A stretch of 64,000 nt of DNA from Gossypium raimondii (GCF_025698545.1 NC_068569.1:16802001-16866000); one strand, 5' to 3'; shown: positions 38,698 to 51,850, numbered from the stretch's first letter. Notes: generated by a model not told the origin, from the letters alone. Numbers and translations are program-made.

Positions 38698-40988
38698 GCT
38701 CTTTTTTCACTAATGTCATGCAAAGCTGAGAGAAATCATTGCGTTGAGCCACAATGGCTGTGTAATTGTACGTGCTGATTTCTGCGGAGAATTCCATTGC
38801 GTTGTATGGAAATAATTCCCCTTATTTAAATCTGTATTTCAAAAAAAATCTCTCGGTCGTTATTGAAAATTTGGTTTCTTTGAAGTCACTGCTTGTCTGC
38901 AATTCCAGATAATAAAAAGCAGTTTGAGCTTCCTGGTTTTTCTCCTACGTGAAGTTTGCTTTTTGTTATTTTTGACAAACAAAGATGGTTGCCAAAACCA
39001 AAATAAAAACTCAAACCCGACTTGATTAATTCATATTTATCCTTTTTTTTATTTAAAAATAAAATTTTTAAAAAATATAATGCACTAAAAAAGATATTTT
39101 AAAAAATAATTATATTAAAAACTACTACCATAAATATTTTATTATATTAAAACTTTAAAAGAAAATTTAAGTTATGGTTATTGGATTAAAAACTATATTT
39201 GCAAAACGCCTCACCCAGGGCTGCCCACGAGAGGTTGTAAGTACAAATAGAACTTCATTCCTTCAAAGCATAGGCTTAAAACAAGAGCTTGGAAGTTGGA
39301 AAAGCCCATGGATTGCAGCAGCTTCACTAAATATATAAATCTTCACTTATTAAGTTGGAAATCATTTATTAGTATAATAATTCATCTAAAATCATATATT
39401 AGTATGCAATTACATTTAATATTCTATTATTGTTACAGATAATATTTTAAGTAAGCACTGTTTTACATTACATGTTGTCATCAAACGATTTCCCTCAAAT
39501 TTTGCTTTTCTACATTTTAACCTCAACAATTTTAAATTTTATATTTAAATTTTAAAAATGAAGTGAATATTTTATTATTTTTAGTTTTTAAAGGATCTAC
39601 TGGACCAAGTCCAGTGACTATATTATATTCATTTTTAATTAAAACTTGAAAATGAATAATTGATTTTTTATTTAATTATAAAAGTGTATATTTAAAATTT
39701 AAAATTAAATTTAAGTTAAACATGAAAATAAAAAGGGATTTTAACGCCAAAATAATAATTTTAATGAAATCATAATAATTGTTCAAAAAGTAAAAAAATG
39801 TGAAAATATATTTTTAAAACTTGAAAAACAATATATTTTAACCAAAAAAAGCGTAGAATATATTTATTGTTCAAATAATTTAGTTTTTAAATTTTGGGAA
39901 AAAAGTGAAGTGAAGTGAATATTATATTAAATTTTAATTAAAACTTGAAAAAAAAGATAAAATATTGGAAAACAAACAAAAGATTTTAGTTAATTTTAAA
40001 ATACGTTGATTTCAAAAAAAATGTTGAACATTCTATTAGTTTTAATTAAAACTTGAAAAGAGAGAAGATTTTAATGTCAATAATAATAAAAACTCAAAAA
40101 ATGTGAAGTATATATTAATTATTTTTTCAAATATTTTATATTTTAAATTTTGAAAAAAGAAAGTTGAAGTGAAATGAATATTATATTAAATTTAATTAAA
40201 ACATGAAAATAACAAAATTAACGTCGACAACAATAATTTTCATGAAATCATACCAATAAAATTATTTGATAATTTAATTTAATAAAAATAAAAGTAATTA
40301 CATATTTAATAATTATTTCAAAGAATTATCAAGTTTGTATATGTCATTTATTATTTATAATTTCGAAGTTAATGTTTTTATAGATAAATTATATGAAAGT
40401 AATAAATTTACTTGACATCAATATACACGTGTTAATATGTTCACAACAAAACATTTTGAAATATAACGCAAGTCAACTTAACGAATATCTAAATTAAAAT
40501 TAAATTCTCGAAATTAAAATAAATCCCAAGTTAAAATATACCATTAAGTTATTGTATATTTTAAATTTTAATTTTATACTAATTTAGATGCTTTACTTTT
40601 TAGATTTTAAATTTTAGATATTACTATTAATACTGTTAAATTTGTTGGTGTGAGATTTAAAAAAAACTCACTTGGTAATCATTTGAGAAAGTAGAGGTAC
40701 TAAAGTATAGGGATTAAATTCCAAATTTTGGAAGAGTCCAGGGACTATGGCACATTTTAACAAAATCCAACTATGGATTGAATCTGAAAGTTATACATAG
40801 TACAGTGAGTAGTAGAAGAATTTAACCTTTTTATTTTCCTACTAATGAAAGGAAAAGCAAACATTGGATTTCGCACTAGATACCTACTCTGTTTCCGTAT
40901 TGATTAATTAAGGCGGCCTTCATTAAACTCAAAGAAGAAACAGAGAGGCTGAAAAAGCATAGCGAAGGAGAAGCAAAGACAAAAAGAA
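38698..40988. other. AT-rich intergenic DNA with a degenerate repeat array
   Basis: No gene is supported. The 3' UTR of the C2 gene is at the left and the presumed promoter of the MPDU1 homologue at the right; the repeat array is listed separately. Confidence 0.4.
39480..40300. repeat. Degenerate tandem repeat, roughly 200-bp units
   Basis: Similar blocks recur about four times: TTTAAATTTTG/A-AAAA, then AAGTGAAGTGAATATT, then TTAATTAAAACTTGAAAA, then AACG-C-ACAATAATTTT and ATGAAATCATA. The copies are diverged and AT-rich. They could be decayed pieces of one element duplicated locally. Confidence 0.55.
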
Positions 40989-43900
40989 ATGGATTACCTA
41001 GGAATCGATCTTAGCTGCGCCATTGGATCTCTAAAAGATGGCAATTTCCCTCCCAAGGACTGTTTGTTGCCTCTCATCTCCAAGCTCCTCGGCTACGCCA
41101 TCGTCGCCGCTTCCACCACCGTCAAACTCCCCCAGGTCTCTTTCTCTTTTTCCCTTCCTTTCTTTACCTTACTCTTCTTTTATCTGATTGCCGGTTTGGG
41201 TTTTTCCCTTTCTTTTTAAAGATCAATTTTTTAGTTAAACTTTCCGAGGTTTTTTTTATTGCTAAAAATTTATTGAGATCGTTTAGTTTTCATGTAAAGC
41301 AGTGATCTTGTATGTAGGAATGAAATCAATAAACCAATCTTATGTGCTTTCTGCACAGAGATCAGTTACTGTCTTTGCTTATAAAGCGTTGCTTGATCTT
41401 TTCAACTTGTAATAATGCTTTTATGGTTGTAACCGTTGCAGATATTGAAAATTGTGAACCATAAAAGTGTTAAAGGACTTAGTCTTATAGCCTTTGAGCT
41501 TGAAGTAGTTGGTTATACCATTGCTTTGGCGTATTGCCTTCACAACGGACTACCCTTTTCAGCTTATGGGGAATTGGTATTTCTTTTGATCCAAGGTAAA
41601 TCTAGCCTCTCTTTTTTTCTGTTGTTGTTACTGTGAACTTTGCTTGCGAGTAGAAGAATTTAAATATTCATGGTGATCTCTTTAAAAAGAAAATGGGAAC
41701 TGGAGTCATGTTTCTTATTGACTGTTAGCTTTGGATGATATGCCATTGGTGCATGCTAATGAAAACATGATTTGATTTGATTTGTTTTGTGTAACATGCA
41801 TGTTAATTTCTTGCTGTCACAAACTAGTTTCATGTTGCCTTACTCCCATTTTCCCCTGCTGCTTTGCGTCTTGTGGTACATGTGCATGCTTGTGGATAAA
41901 TTAGAAGTAGAATTTGAGAAATTAATATGCCATGCGGGCATTATAATTGAAACCAATCCGTATATTTCCCGAACTTGTTAAGCATTCTATTTCAAAGGTA
42001 TGGTAGCAAACTTCATATCTTCACATCTTAACAAACATTTTCTTTTTGGTTTGTTTGGGTTTTTTCACCTTCATGCATCCTTTTATATTCGATAAAGCCA
42101 ATATTGCATCTTGAAAATGTTTGATCTGATTTTTCTTCTGTTACAGCCCTAATCTTAGTTGCTGTTATTTACTACTATTCAAAACCCGTGGGCATCACGA
42201 CCTGGATCAGGGCACTGCTGTATCCTGCTTGTTTCTCTGTTAAATTTTCCTTTTTCCTTCTGTTTTTTATTTTTTTATTTTATCTGCAGGAAATATGTAT
42301 GTTCTCTTAACATGATGGTATTTCAGATATTGTGCTGTAGCACCAACAATCTTAGCTGGCCAAATTGATCCTATTCTTTTTGAAGCTCTATATGTGAGTA
42401 GCATCTTTCACAGTCCATTTTGTATCTTGAAAACATTGTTGAACATGTAGCGTCTTGTGTTCCTTTTTGTCCTTTACCTTGTTTCTGTCATCAACTTATG
42501 GTTATGGGTATACTATTATTAGATCATATTCATCTCTTAATATTTAGATTTTAGAAGCTTTAATATGGCTTTGCAAGGCTAACACTAATAATGTGGACAT
42601 AACCTGCTACAGGCATCCCAGCATGCAATATTCTTCTTTGCCAGGGTGCCACAAATATGGAAGAACTTTTCTGTAAGTATAACTTGAATTCCATATTGGA
42701 TTTTTTATCCCGCTCTTGAACTGTACAAATTTTTCCATAAATTTCCATATCAATTAGGCAGAAGGAATCTGTAAACCTTTATCTGATATGTATTTGACAA
42801 CCATCACTTGATATGCATAAGGCTTTGATTCTTGTCATTCCCGTTTTTGCATTTGCATGCTTTGTCTGCTCATCATGGGGCTCACTACTCAGGGTTGGTA
42901 TGAAAGATGGAAATGAGTGAGGATGAAAATTTTGTTAATCAAATGGATAAGACTTAGTTACATTCTTATTTTGTAGCTTAGCCATTAGATTAACAAATTC
43001 TCCATCCTCATTCCTTACCATCCTTCATATTGTGCAAAACCTAAATGCTGTAACAGTTATAACCTGTAAAAAGTAGTTGCTTGTTTTTGCTCAAAGTGAT
43101 CTAGTGTTTTCATTTTGAAAACATAGTGTGTAGAATGATGGGAAATCATCTATATCAGTTCCTGTTGCACAGTTGCATCACGCTAATTTGTGTCAGTTTC
43201 CACAACACTTCAGCTTACTTTCTTTTTCATATCCCTCAGCTGTAACTTTGTTCTACTTTTAAGCAATCTGTATATCCTTTTAGCTAATTCTTTAGTTTTG
43301 TTAATGAATTATTGTTTGAGCAGAACAAAAGCACTGGGGAGCTCAGTTTCTTAACATGCTTAATGAATGTTGCTGGCTCGCTTGGTAAGTACATATTGTT
43401 CTCAGAGGTAGTGTTTTTGTAACCAATGGCAAGGCAGAAGCAAAGCTCATTCGATGTGTTTCTGTTGCAGTGAGAGTATTTACCAGCCTCCAGGAAAAAG
43501 CACCAGCAATGGGTATCCTTTTTCTATTATACTCGCATATTCTTGAAAGATTTTTATACACTTAATTAAAACATTTCCATGATTTCTTGTTTCTTCTATT
43601 CTCCATTCTCCTTTGGCTAAATGAGTTATCGGTTATTAGATTTCATAACTGAACTGACTGACTTAGCATATATTATTTTTTAATTATTTTAAAAGTATTT
43701 ATAATATAAAATATAATTTTAAAAGGAATTTTAAAAAATAAATCAGTTAGGTCGGTTAAGTATAGAAACCCGATCAACTTAACTGTAGGTCATTTTAGTC
43801 TTCTGTTTTTGGGGGGCATGTGGACTCATCAGTAGACATGGTATGTTATGAGAAACTGTGAGGTTGGTTTGATGCATTTGATGCCCTTGACTCCCTTGAA

Positions 43901-44005
43901 GTTCTTTTGGGCTCTGTACTTGGTATTGCAACAAATGGCGCACTCCTGAGTCAAATTATTCTGTATTGGAATTCACAAGTCCCGAAGGAGAAGAAAGCAG
44001 AGTAA
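40989..44005 (+). CDS. Mannose-P-dolichol utilization defect 1 (MPDU1/Lec35) homologue
   Basis: The eight exons are 40989-41135, 41442-41595, 42147-42219, 42327-42393, 42613-42672, 43324-43384, 43471-43512 and 43902-44005, giving 235 residues with every junction in frame. The start [20 protein letters not shown] and most of the length agree with Arabidopsis At5g59470. Two PQ-loops are visible, [17 protein letters not shown] and [16 protein letters not shown], within a protein of several hydrophobic segments, which is typical of this ER membrane family. MPDU1 proteins are needed for use of dolichol-linked mannose and glucose in N-glycosylation and GPI-anchor synthesis. The C-terminus KEKKAE is compatible with an ER-retention di-lysine-type signal. 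The gene appears intact. Confidence 0.92.
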
Positions 44006-44808
44006 ATTGATATCATGTCAGGGTCAGAAGTAGGAGGAGGTTAAGATTGGTGCAGTCGGTGATCATCGGATTATCATCAACTTATAGTTGACACTATGAA
44101 TTGGCAAATCTTGTAGATGATTCATTTTAGATATTAGTAAATGGGATTCTTCTACTTTTATGTGCTTTCTTTAGTAGTTGATATGAATCATGCTGCATTT
44201 GCCTGTTGGTTAGTATTATTTTCATTTTATGTTGAATATTTGATATCCATTTGTTTTTAATTACTCTCTCTAACCATATTTTATATTCCCTGTAAAGCAA
44301 TAGAATAGACCAGATGGAGTGGAGAAGTATTTGAAGCGTGAATTCTATGCCTAGGGGCATGCCCTTCCCCAGGAGTCAAATGATCATCTAATAGATACTG
44401 TTAACACCTTATTATATTTGAGAGGTGATCAACCAATGAATCAGTGGGCCTCTGATTTAACATGTTCTCATTTGGCAAGTTCAATACAACACATACGAGT
44501 TGATCATCTCTGCAATATGGAATTCATACACAGCCAAAACCAGAAATTGCAAAAGTTTTCAAAAACATAATATGTGAAGTCAATATGCATAAAAAGAATC
44601 GGAAACTAAACAAATACACCGATCTAACAAATGTATTAGGGTGCTGCCGTCAAAAGAATATATAGGAAAAAAAGAACATCACTTCTGAAGATGAAGATTC
44701 AAATCAACAGCACAAATCATTGAATTTAAATTTCTTCAAACATTGGATCCCATACTACAAACGCAAAAGAATGTAAACAGTTCGATACGCCGCCTCCTCC
44801 AATCCAAA
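44006..44808. other. Intergenic DNA between two convergent genes
   Basis: This holds the 3' UTRs and terminators of the MPDU1 homologue (plus) and the F-box gene (minus). No gene is seen. Confidence 0.6.
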
Positions 44809-46412
44809 TCAACTCTGAGAACTGCCATTACTGTTTCCAAACCTTCTCAGAGTACAAGCCACTAAACTCATCCCACTCAAAAGCCCCAACAACTTATGCG
44901 ATGTGGATCGGCCAGTGCTGCTGGAAGCAATACTAGGGGCACCAATTTGACTGGCTACCATTGGAGGAAATTCGACTCCATTATCTTGTGCACCACCACC
45001 ATCACTGGCACTTGCATCCAACTGTTCCCCTGTATCCAAATTAATTACGAGTGATCCTCTATTCGTTCTTAACCATTCCACCCCCTCCGAAGTTACTCCT
45101 CTACATTTCTTCACCTTCACTTTAACCAAATTCGGGCAACCACTAGCTAGGGCTTCCATTCCTTGGTCTGATACAGGGCAACTCTTAATACAAAGCTTCT
45201 TTAAAGCTATGCATTTCAAAGCAATACAAGATATCTCTGCATCACCAACTGTATCACTACCGCATAAAGCTAACCGTTCTAGATTCTGACAATTCGAAGC
45301 TAACATTTCCAAACTTATTTTCGTCGGATTAACACCAATAAGAACTAATTCTTGTAAATTAAGGCAACATTTCGCGACAGCAATTAATCCTTGGTCACCT
45401 ATTCGATTGGCCTTCCATCCATCAATGTGAAGCTTCCTCAACAATCTACATTTCTCAGCAACAGATCCAAGTCCGACGTTCGTGCACTCTGGAGTCTTAA
45501 CGAGGTGAAGAATTTCTAGGTTTAAACAATTGGAAATTGCCGTGAGACCTATGTCGCTTACTTGGATACGTTCCATGTGAATTTCTACTATACCCGTGAC
45601 CCGATCCACTATAAGAGGAAAAAGCTTATCCCAATCACCAGAGCACCTAAAAAGTTTTAAGGATCTCAGATTCTTAGCACCAACAATAAGCGGACCAAAG
45701 CACTGTCCATTGTAAAGCTCTTTTAAGCAAATTGATTTCAACGATGCCGCCGCCACCCCTGGTCCTATCGGCTCAGCTGCAGCTCCGTCGGTGATGCCAC
45801 GAAGTCGTTTCACGGAGAGTTCCTCGAGAGCTGGACAGTAGTCGAGCACGGCGTTCATGCCTTTAGCTCCGAAAGTGCAAGATCCACACGAGAGTTTCTT
45901 TAGACACTTGCAGTTTTTAGCGAACGCCAACATCCCTGCATCGGTTAAGTCACGACATGCTCGGAGCTTAAGACGAGTCAAGTTCCTGCAGTGCTCCGAG
46001 ATTTGAGCAAGCGCTTCGTCGCCAATGCTAACAGATCTACGGTCGCATTTCAGGGCCAGTTTCGTGACAGCATCGAAGCGAGAGAAGATGGAAGGAATGT
46101 GAGGGTGCAGATCTGATTGGGCGTTGAGGAGAGTCGGTGACGGCTCTGTCCTTCAATCCTCAACCACCGCCGGCAAACAAGAGAACACCGTTTCCGGTCA
46201 CCAGGAGTAAGAGACTGGAAAATGCAAGCCAAACACTCGTCGGGTAGAACCGAGATGATATCCGATAACCCATCAATGCTATTTCGTTCAACCTCTTCCG
46301 CTTCCTCAGCCTGCATCTGACCGATCAGAGCCGTTGATTTCGACTTTGAACGTTGGCTACGGTTACAATCCCGACGGCTCGTGAGTTTGGCCGTCGAAAC
46401 TGATTGGCCCAT
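44809..46412 (-). CDS. SKIP2: F-box/LRR protein, SKIP2/VFB type (one-base frame break)
   Basis: This is a single-exon gene. Allowing for one missing base, the product is about 534 residues; Arabidopsis SKIP2 (At5g67250) has 527. It starts MGQSVSTAKL, like the family, with Gly2 suitable for N-myristoylation. An F-box (LPDECLACIFQSLTPGDRKR, then CSLVCRRWLRIEGQ) is followed by leucine-rich repeats (LTRLKLRACRDLTDAGM, LRKLHIDGWKANRIGDQGL, LQELVLIGVNP, LERLALCGSDTVGDAEI). Such proteins are substrate receptors of SCF ubiquitin ligases; the VFB group acts in auxin-related growth and light responses. Near 46126-46130 one base is missing from a GAGG(G)AGAG run, just after the F-box. The frame before it carries the F-box and the next frame the LRRs, both open and well conserved. 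This is a recent lesion or a consensus error. Confidence 0.9.
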
Positions 46413-47299
46413 CAACAACAACAACAAATAAGTAAACCCTAAAGAAGCAAAAGATTAAGAGACAGGCGGAGGGTTAGTATCCTGGGAGAAACCGTAGAGG
46501 ACCAAGGACCATGTTTCAGGCTCTGCATCTGTTTTGTTCTCCTTGGAAACGACCAGACCAACGGACTTGAAAATGGGATTTCATTTGGCTTTTTGTGTGA
46601 GCTTTGGCTGGCCTTGTCTTTCTTTTTGAACCAAATAGCCCTTCCCTATCCTATTCCTACCCTCCACTCTTAGGTTTCTATACGCCTTTCCCATCCGCAT
46701 AATAAATACTTTTCTTGAGCCCCACCCCTGATTTTGGGGTCAAACAAAATCAAAAGATGATGATCAACGGTAGAAAACAAGTTGGAAGGGTGAGGTTGGG
46801 CACGGGTGATGCTTCCTTACTCTAAAAACAATTGATCAGTGGTAATGTATTGGGATTGGGGCACAAATCTTAGTGAAGAGAAAATAATAATCTTTGAACC
46901 ACCATGCTCCTCTTTTTAATTATTGTCGTAAAGATTTCGCGAATCTTCAAAAGCTTCTATTAATCTTCTTCACGTGTACTTCATTTTGTTCACATTTTAG
47001 TATCAATAATTCATTATAGGATGATTGCTCAACCATTCATTTATTTTTGTTTAATTTTAATCCTAAATACATCTTGTTTCGAAAACTAATCAATTATTTG
47101 ATTTTCAAATTCAAATTTCCAAGTCCCAATTTTCGAGTTAAAGCCGACACATGGCCTTGCCCAAAGTTCAAATGCAATTAAATCTTTTCATCTATTAATA
47201 TTTTGCAACTCAGACACTCTATTTTTATGTTTTTTTCAGTTTGGTTATTCTAACCTTAACAATAGTTGACTATACACCTCAATTTATGTCTACACTCTT
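46413..47299. promoter_or_regulatory. Upstream region of the F-box gene
   Basis: Presumed 5' UTR and promoter. No individual element stands out strongly enough to call. Confidence 0.4.
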
Positions 47300-48160
47300 A
47301 TTTTGGTCACTTAACCTCTAGATTACTTTCATTTTGGTCACCAATTTGGCTTCAAAAGAATAATGTATTAAAACTCGTCATTTTGTACTTGTTTATCTTT
47401 TTCCAATATTGAAATTTTAAATATCAATACATCAAAATCAATTAAATAAATTATATTGTTGAATTATTATTCCTTGATAATCTCAATTGATTTGTTACTA
47501 TAATATTGAATTTTATTAATTTAATCTCCTAATTTTAATTTTATATTATGTTTTCAAATTATCTTTAACGAAATCAACGTCAATAATTGATTATATAATC
47601 TTGAACCTTTCATACTAAGTTGAAAGTTAAGAAATTATACTTACAATTAATTAAATTAATTACTTGTTCTTTTTTAGGTAAATAATTTTTCTTTGCTTTT
47701 AGCTTAGCATAGAAAATTCAATATCATATAATTAAAAAAATTTGAGTTTCAGATACAATTATTAGAGATGGGTTATTTGATCCGGCTTTAATTTGGAAAC
47801 ATAAAATAAAATTTTAAATTTTAGAAGGAGTTTAAATTAATTAATTTCAATATTATAGTAACAAATCGACTAACACAACAAAGGGATAAAAATTTCAACA
47901 ATTTATTTAATTGATTTTGATATTTTGATATTTTGAAATTTAAATTTTCACTATTAAAAAAATTAGAACTTTCAAGAATGGAATAAACAGATACAATACG
48001 ACAACATTTTCAATGCATTATTTCAGTTTCTACCTTTTTTTTCACTTTAATCTTTAATTTCTTTTTTACCTAGATCAAGACATAAAAATATATATTTTTT
48101 CGATGACCAAAATGAAAGTGACCTAAAAGTTGAGTGGCCAAAATGATAATTTAAACATGA
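47300..48160. mobile_element. Foldback element, about 860 bp, with arms of roughly 250 bp or more
   Basis: The left arm (TTATTTTGGTCACTTAACCT, then ACTTTCATTTTGGTCACC) matches the reverse complement of the right arm (CATTTTGGCCACTCAACTTT, then ACTTTCATTTTGGTCATC). Farther in, AATCAATTAAATAAATT and GATTTGTTACTATAATATTG occur on both arms. As RNA it could fold into a very long imperfect hairpin. No protein is encoded. Confidence 0.7.
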
Positions 48161-48176
48161 TGTAGTGTATGCAGTG

Positions 48177-49348
48177 TGTAACACCCCTATACCATGTTTG
48201 ACTCAATGAACCTAATATAGGAATATTACATTTGGTGCCAAATTAATTCTTGGCTAATTACTAATATATTTGAATATAAAAACAGACACTTGGAACATAC
48301 TTAATATTTTTCCTAAGTATATGTCATTCTATTCAAAATTTGAAAACATACCCTATTGTTGCTTGAAGATGTGATGAGATGAAAGCTTGCAATCTCAAAT
48401 TCAACTCTTCAAAAAAATTTATGTATCTAATCTGCGCACGGAAACAAACCCTACGCTAAGTATATACCTAGTGGTATTACTACAATTCAAATACTTAAGG
48501 TAAAAACAATATATATACACATTAAATCTTACCACTATTTTACCTTTAATAAATCATTCATGCATTTAAACTTTAATTTTATTTTAATAATATGTATTTT
48601 AAATAGCTTCTCTTCATTTTAACTTATATATCTTCTTACTATATCAATATCCATTTCATGCATTCCATCAATAACCATTTCATAAAATCATTATTTCATA
48701 TATTTCATTTTCACATCTCAATTCAATATCTCATTTCAAATCAATTTAGTTCAATTCAAATTGCTTTTAATTTCCAATTAATATACCTTCAAATATTCAC
48801 ATACTTCATAATTCAATATCATTTCTTACTTCAATTCTTTTATTTTTCCTCTATTAACATGACTCAGACTTTGGCAGATACACGAATCCAACCAAACACA
48901 TCAGTACGACACATTATGCCTAAAACGGTACATAGTGTCTGATTAGTATACGATACATAAGTGCCTGAAACGACACACAAAGTGCCTGAAATACGACACA
49001 TAAAGTGCCTAAAATATGACACATAAAGTGTTTGATCGGCAGAGTCGATAAATCTCGTACTCTTCCAAATCCTATGGCATGCCAACTATATCCGACTCAG
49101 CCTGACTAGTTAATAGTGTATTCAATATATATAGTTCTCAATTCAATTTCAATTAATGCCATTTCAATCACAATATCTCATATTTTTCATTTGATTCAAT
49201 TTCACATTTCATTCAATTTCGATAAGCAAATTCACTCCCAACATCAGTATCACGTATCAATTTCCACTTTCTCAATTCAATTCTAATAAAATCCATATCA
49301 ATCACCAATTTCAATATTTCAGTTCAATACCACAATAGTTCAAATTAT
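48177..49348 (-). mobile_element. Partial LTR of a retrotransposon (fossil)
   Basis: The left end TGTAACACCCCTATACC resembles the terminal motif of the other LTRs in the window, in reverse orientation (their 3' ends read GGGGTGTTACA). It carries a short tandem array at about 48905-49032, as the other LTRs do, and then ends where the LTR at 49349 begins, so it is probably cut by that insertion. The other part was not found to the right of 52148. Its family differs from its neighbour's. Confidence 0.5.
48905..49032. repeat. Tandem array, 21-23 bp units, in the partial LTR
   Basis: Units of the form CACATAAAGTGCCTGAAATACGA are repeated, with GTGCC/GTGTT cores at 48961, 48982, 49005 and 49028 and two weaker copies before. 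Unlike the other LTR arrays these have only 3-bp dyads (CAC...GTG). Confidence 0.8.
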
Positions 49349-50458
49349 TGTAACGCCCCTAACCCGAATCCGTCGTCGGAACAAGGTTACGGAGCACTAC
49401 CGGAGTTTACAAATTAATTATCAAACATTTCATTTCATCTAGCATTCATATTTGAAACCAATCAAAATCAAAACATTAATGAGCCATCGTTGGCCAATTT
49501 AACTTATACATGCCATTATAACCAGAATCAAATCATCCAAAATTACTGATAGAACCAATGGATAGTGTGATATATCTCCGACAAGCTTCTAACCCAATCG
49601 AGCTTCCAATAATCTAAAAAGTAAAGAAAAACAAATACGTAAGCAATAAATGCTTAGTAAGCTCGTATAAGCTTTAATCAGGTCCATTCATTTCAAATAT
49701 GAAATTCATAAATATCAATAATAATTTAATATTGATACCACAATACTCATGTGGCTATATTCATCAACTCACAAGGTAAATAAATCCACATCATCATTTG
49801 TACATATTATCCCTAGCATAATAGGATTTTAAACAACTTTATACTCTTCCAATTTCTTTATTTTCACTTGCATTTATTTACTTTCTACACTCATTCCATA
49901 TGCATTTAAACATAGTCTTTTTTCGAATTAATCATATAATAAGTCTTTTCATAAGAAACTACATAACTTTAAACTTACCACTCTTTCATGAACACAAGCA
50001 TATTTTCATTTGAGCACTTACCATTTCAACCAATAGCTTGGCATTTGCCTAAGCATCAAACAACAACACTTGTTAGCGTACTTAAACATATTTTATATAA
50101 TTTCAACATCGATAACCTTACTATCTCAACATGTTACACTTGAATTTATTACTTGTCTCCACTTACATAATTTCCATATACCAACATATCAAGATATTGA
50201 TATAAATACATATCATAATACATATCATTATCTTACCATTTCTTCATATACATATATATATATCATTCAAGACAACTCCCGATATTTTACCTTTCGAAGA
50301 ACGACTTACGGATATGAGTACATCGTTTTCAAAAGCCCGAAGGCTGAACAGAAGCTCATGAGATCTAAATAGATAGTAAACACGAAAGTCTGCAACAAAT
50401 TCTGAACCTTAGTTTACTTGGGTAATTTGCCGTCAATTAATCCTTTACATTCGTAGTG

Positions 50459-50677
50459 CCATAATCCAGTTATGGTGTTATCATCAAAATGCCATAGCCC
50501 ATCTATGGTCTTATATATAAACACTGCCATGGTCTAACCATGGTCTTACGTTCATAGTGCCATAACCCAGTTATGGTCTTATCATCAGAATGCCATAGCC
50601 CAGCTATGGTCTTACATATAAACACCGTCATGGTTCAATCATGGTCTTACGTTCATAGTGTCATAACCTAGTTATGG
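50459..50677. repeat. 101-bp higher-order hairpin array in the LTR
   Basis: Seven hairpins start at 50459, 50492, 50527, 50560, 50593, 50628 and 50661: CCATAATCCAGTTATGG, CCATAGCCCATCTATGG, CCATGGTCTAACCATGG, CCATAACCCAGTTATGG, CCATAGCCCAGCTATGG, TCATGGTTCAATCATGG, TCATAACCTAGTTATGG. Three stem types (AAC/GTT, AGC/GCT, GGT/ACC) rotate in fixed order with 33/35/33 spacing, so the order repeats every 101 bp. Spacers are also type-specific. Confidence 0.95.
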
Positions 50678-51803
50678 TCTTATCCGTCAATTTATCCTTT
50701 GGCACAGAATGATTGTACTCAATCCCGCATTCAATCTAAACTGAGTATTAAATTCGATAATATATTTCCAATAATAATTCAATTCCAACAATATAACACA
50801 CACATATATATATATAATATCCATCACCAAATAACATTCACTTTAATTAAAATTATACAGAGTATGGTTCATACGAACTTACCTGGCTAAATTGTAGCAA
50901 TACCAATATACATGGGCATTGTGGTATTTTTCTATTTTCCTCGAATTTTCACCCGATCTTGATCTAGATTAATAATTTCATTCAATTTATTAATTTAGAC
51001 AATAAAAAAATTTATTTCCTGTAATTTGGTCATTTTTGATATTTTTACTAAATTGCCCCTAAAATTTTACTTTTATTCAATTTAGTCCCTGAGCCCAAAT
51101 CATGCAAATTAACCATTTTTAATTCAAACCCATGCTAGAAGAATATTCATGGCATTCAATACAGCCCAATTTTGCAATAATTTCACAATAAACCCTTGTA
51201 TTTTTACTATTTCAACAATTTAGTCCTTAATTGGGAAATTCATCAAAATCACTTAATAAAATACTTTTAATTAACAACTAATATCTCAAATTCATCATTT
51301 AACATCAAGAATCATATATATTCATCAATGGTAACATTCAAAAATTTTAACAAAATAAAAAAAAAGGTAAAATTTGGTTGAATTTAATTGTCACAATCTC
51401 AAAACATAAAAATTATTGAAAACATAGCTAAATTTAACTTACATGTAAAGGAATAAAGCCAAAACAGAAACCTCCCCATGGCTATGGTGTTCGCTGGAAT
51501 GTTGGAGAAGAAATGAAATAAAAATGTTTTACTTTCTCTTTTATTTATGTTAATTTCCATTTAATTACAAAATTGCCATTGGTTTTATATTATTTTATCA
51601 TTTCCATTCAAGTTGCCATCCAACTATTTTATTTTAGGTATATTTACCACCTAATCCTTCTTTATTTATTAATCATGCCATTTAATCACTCAATTATTAT
51701 AATTAGCAAATTTTGTATTATTTTCAATTTAATCCTTTTAAATAATTAACTATTAAAATGTTAAAATTTTTCAACAAAATTTTACTACCACCTTATTGAC
51801 ACT

Positions 51804-51850
51804 CCGTAAATACTTATAAAAATATTTACGGCTCGATTTATAAAAACGAG
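51804..51850. repeat. Paired hairpins near the LTR end
   Basis: An 11-28 bp dyad, CCGTAAATA...TATTTACGG (51804-51831), is followed directly by CTCGATTT...AAAACGAG (51832-51850). Both have counterparts in the element at 59506. Confidence 0.85.

Noticed and set aside
48658-48942. Open stretch rich in His, Phe, Ile and Ser
   Set aside because: It lies in the AT-rich partial LTR; the composition follows from ATTTCA-type repeats and no domain is visible.
50459-50677. Regularly spaced dyads that resemble a CRISPR array
   Set aside because: The host is a plant, the units are hairpins in cyclic order with repeated spacers, and the array lies inside an LTR. CRISPR spacers are unique.
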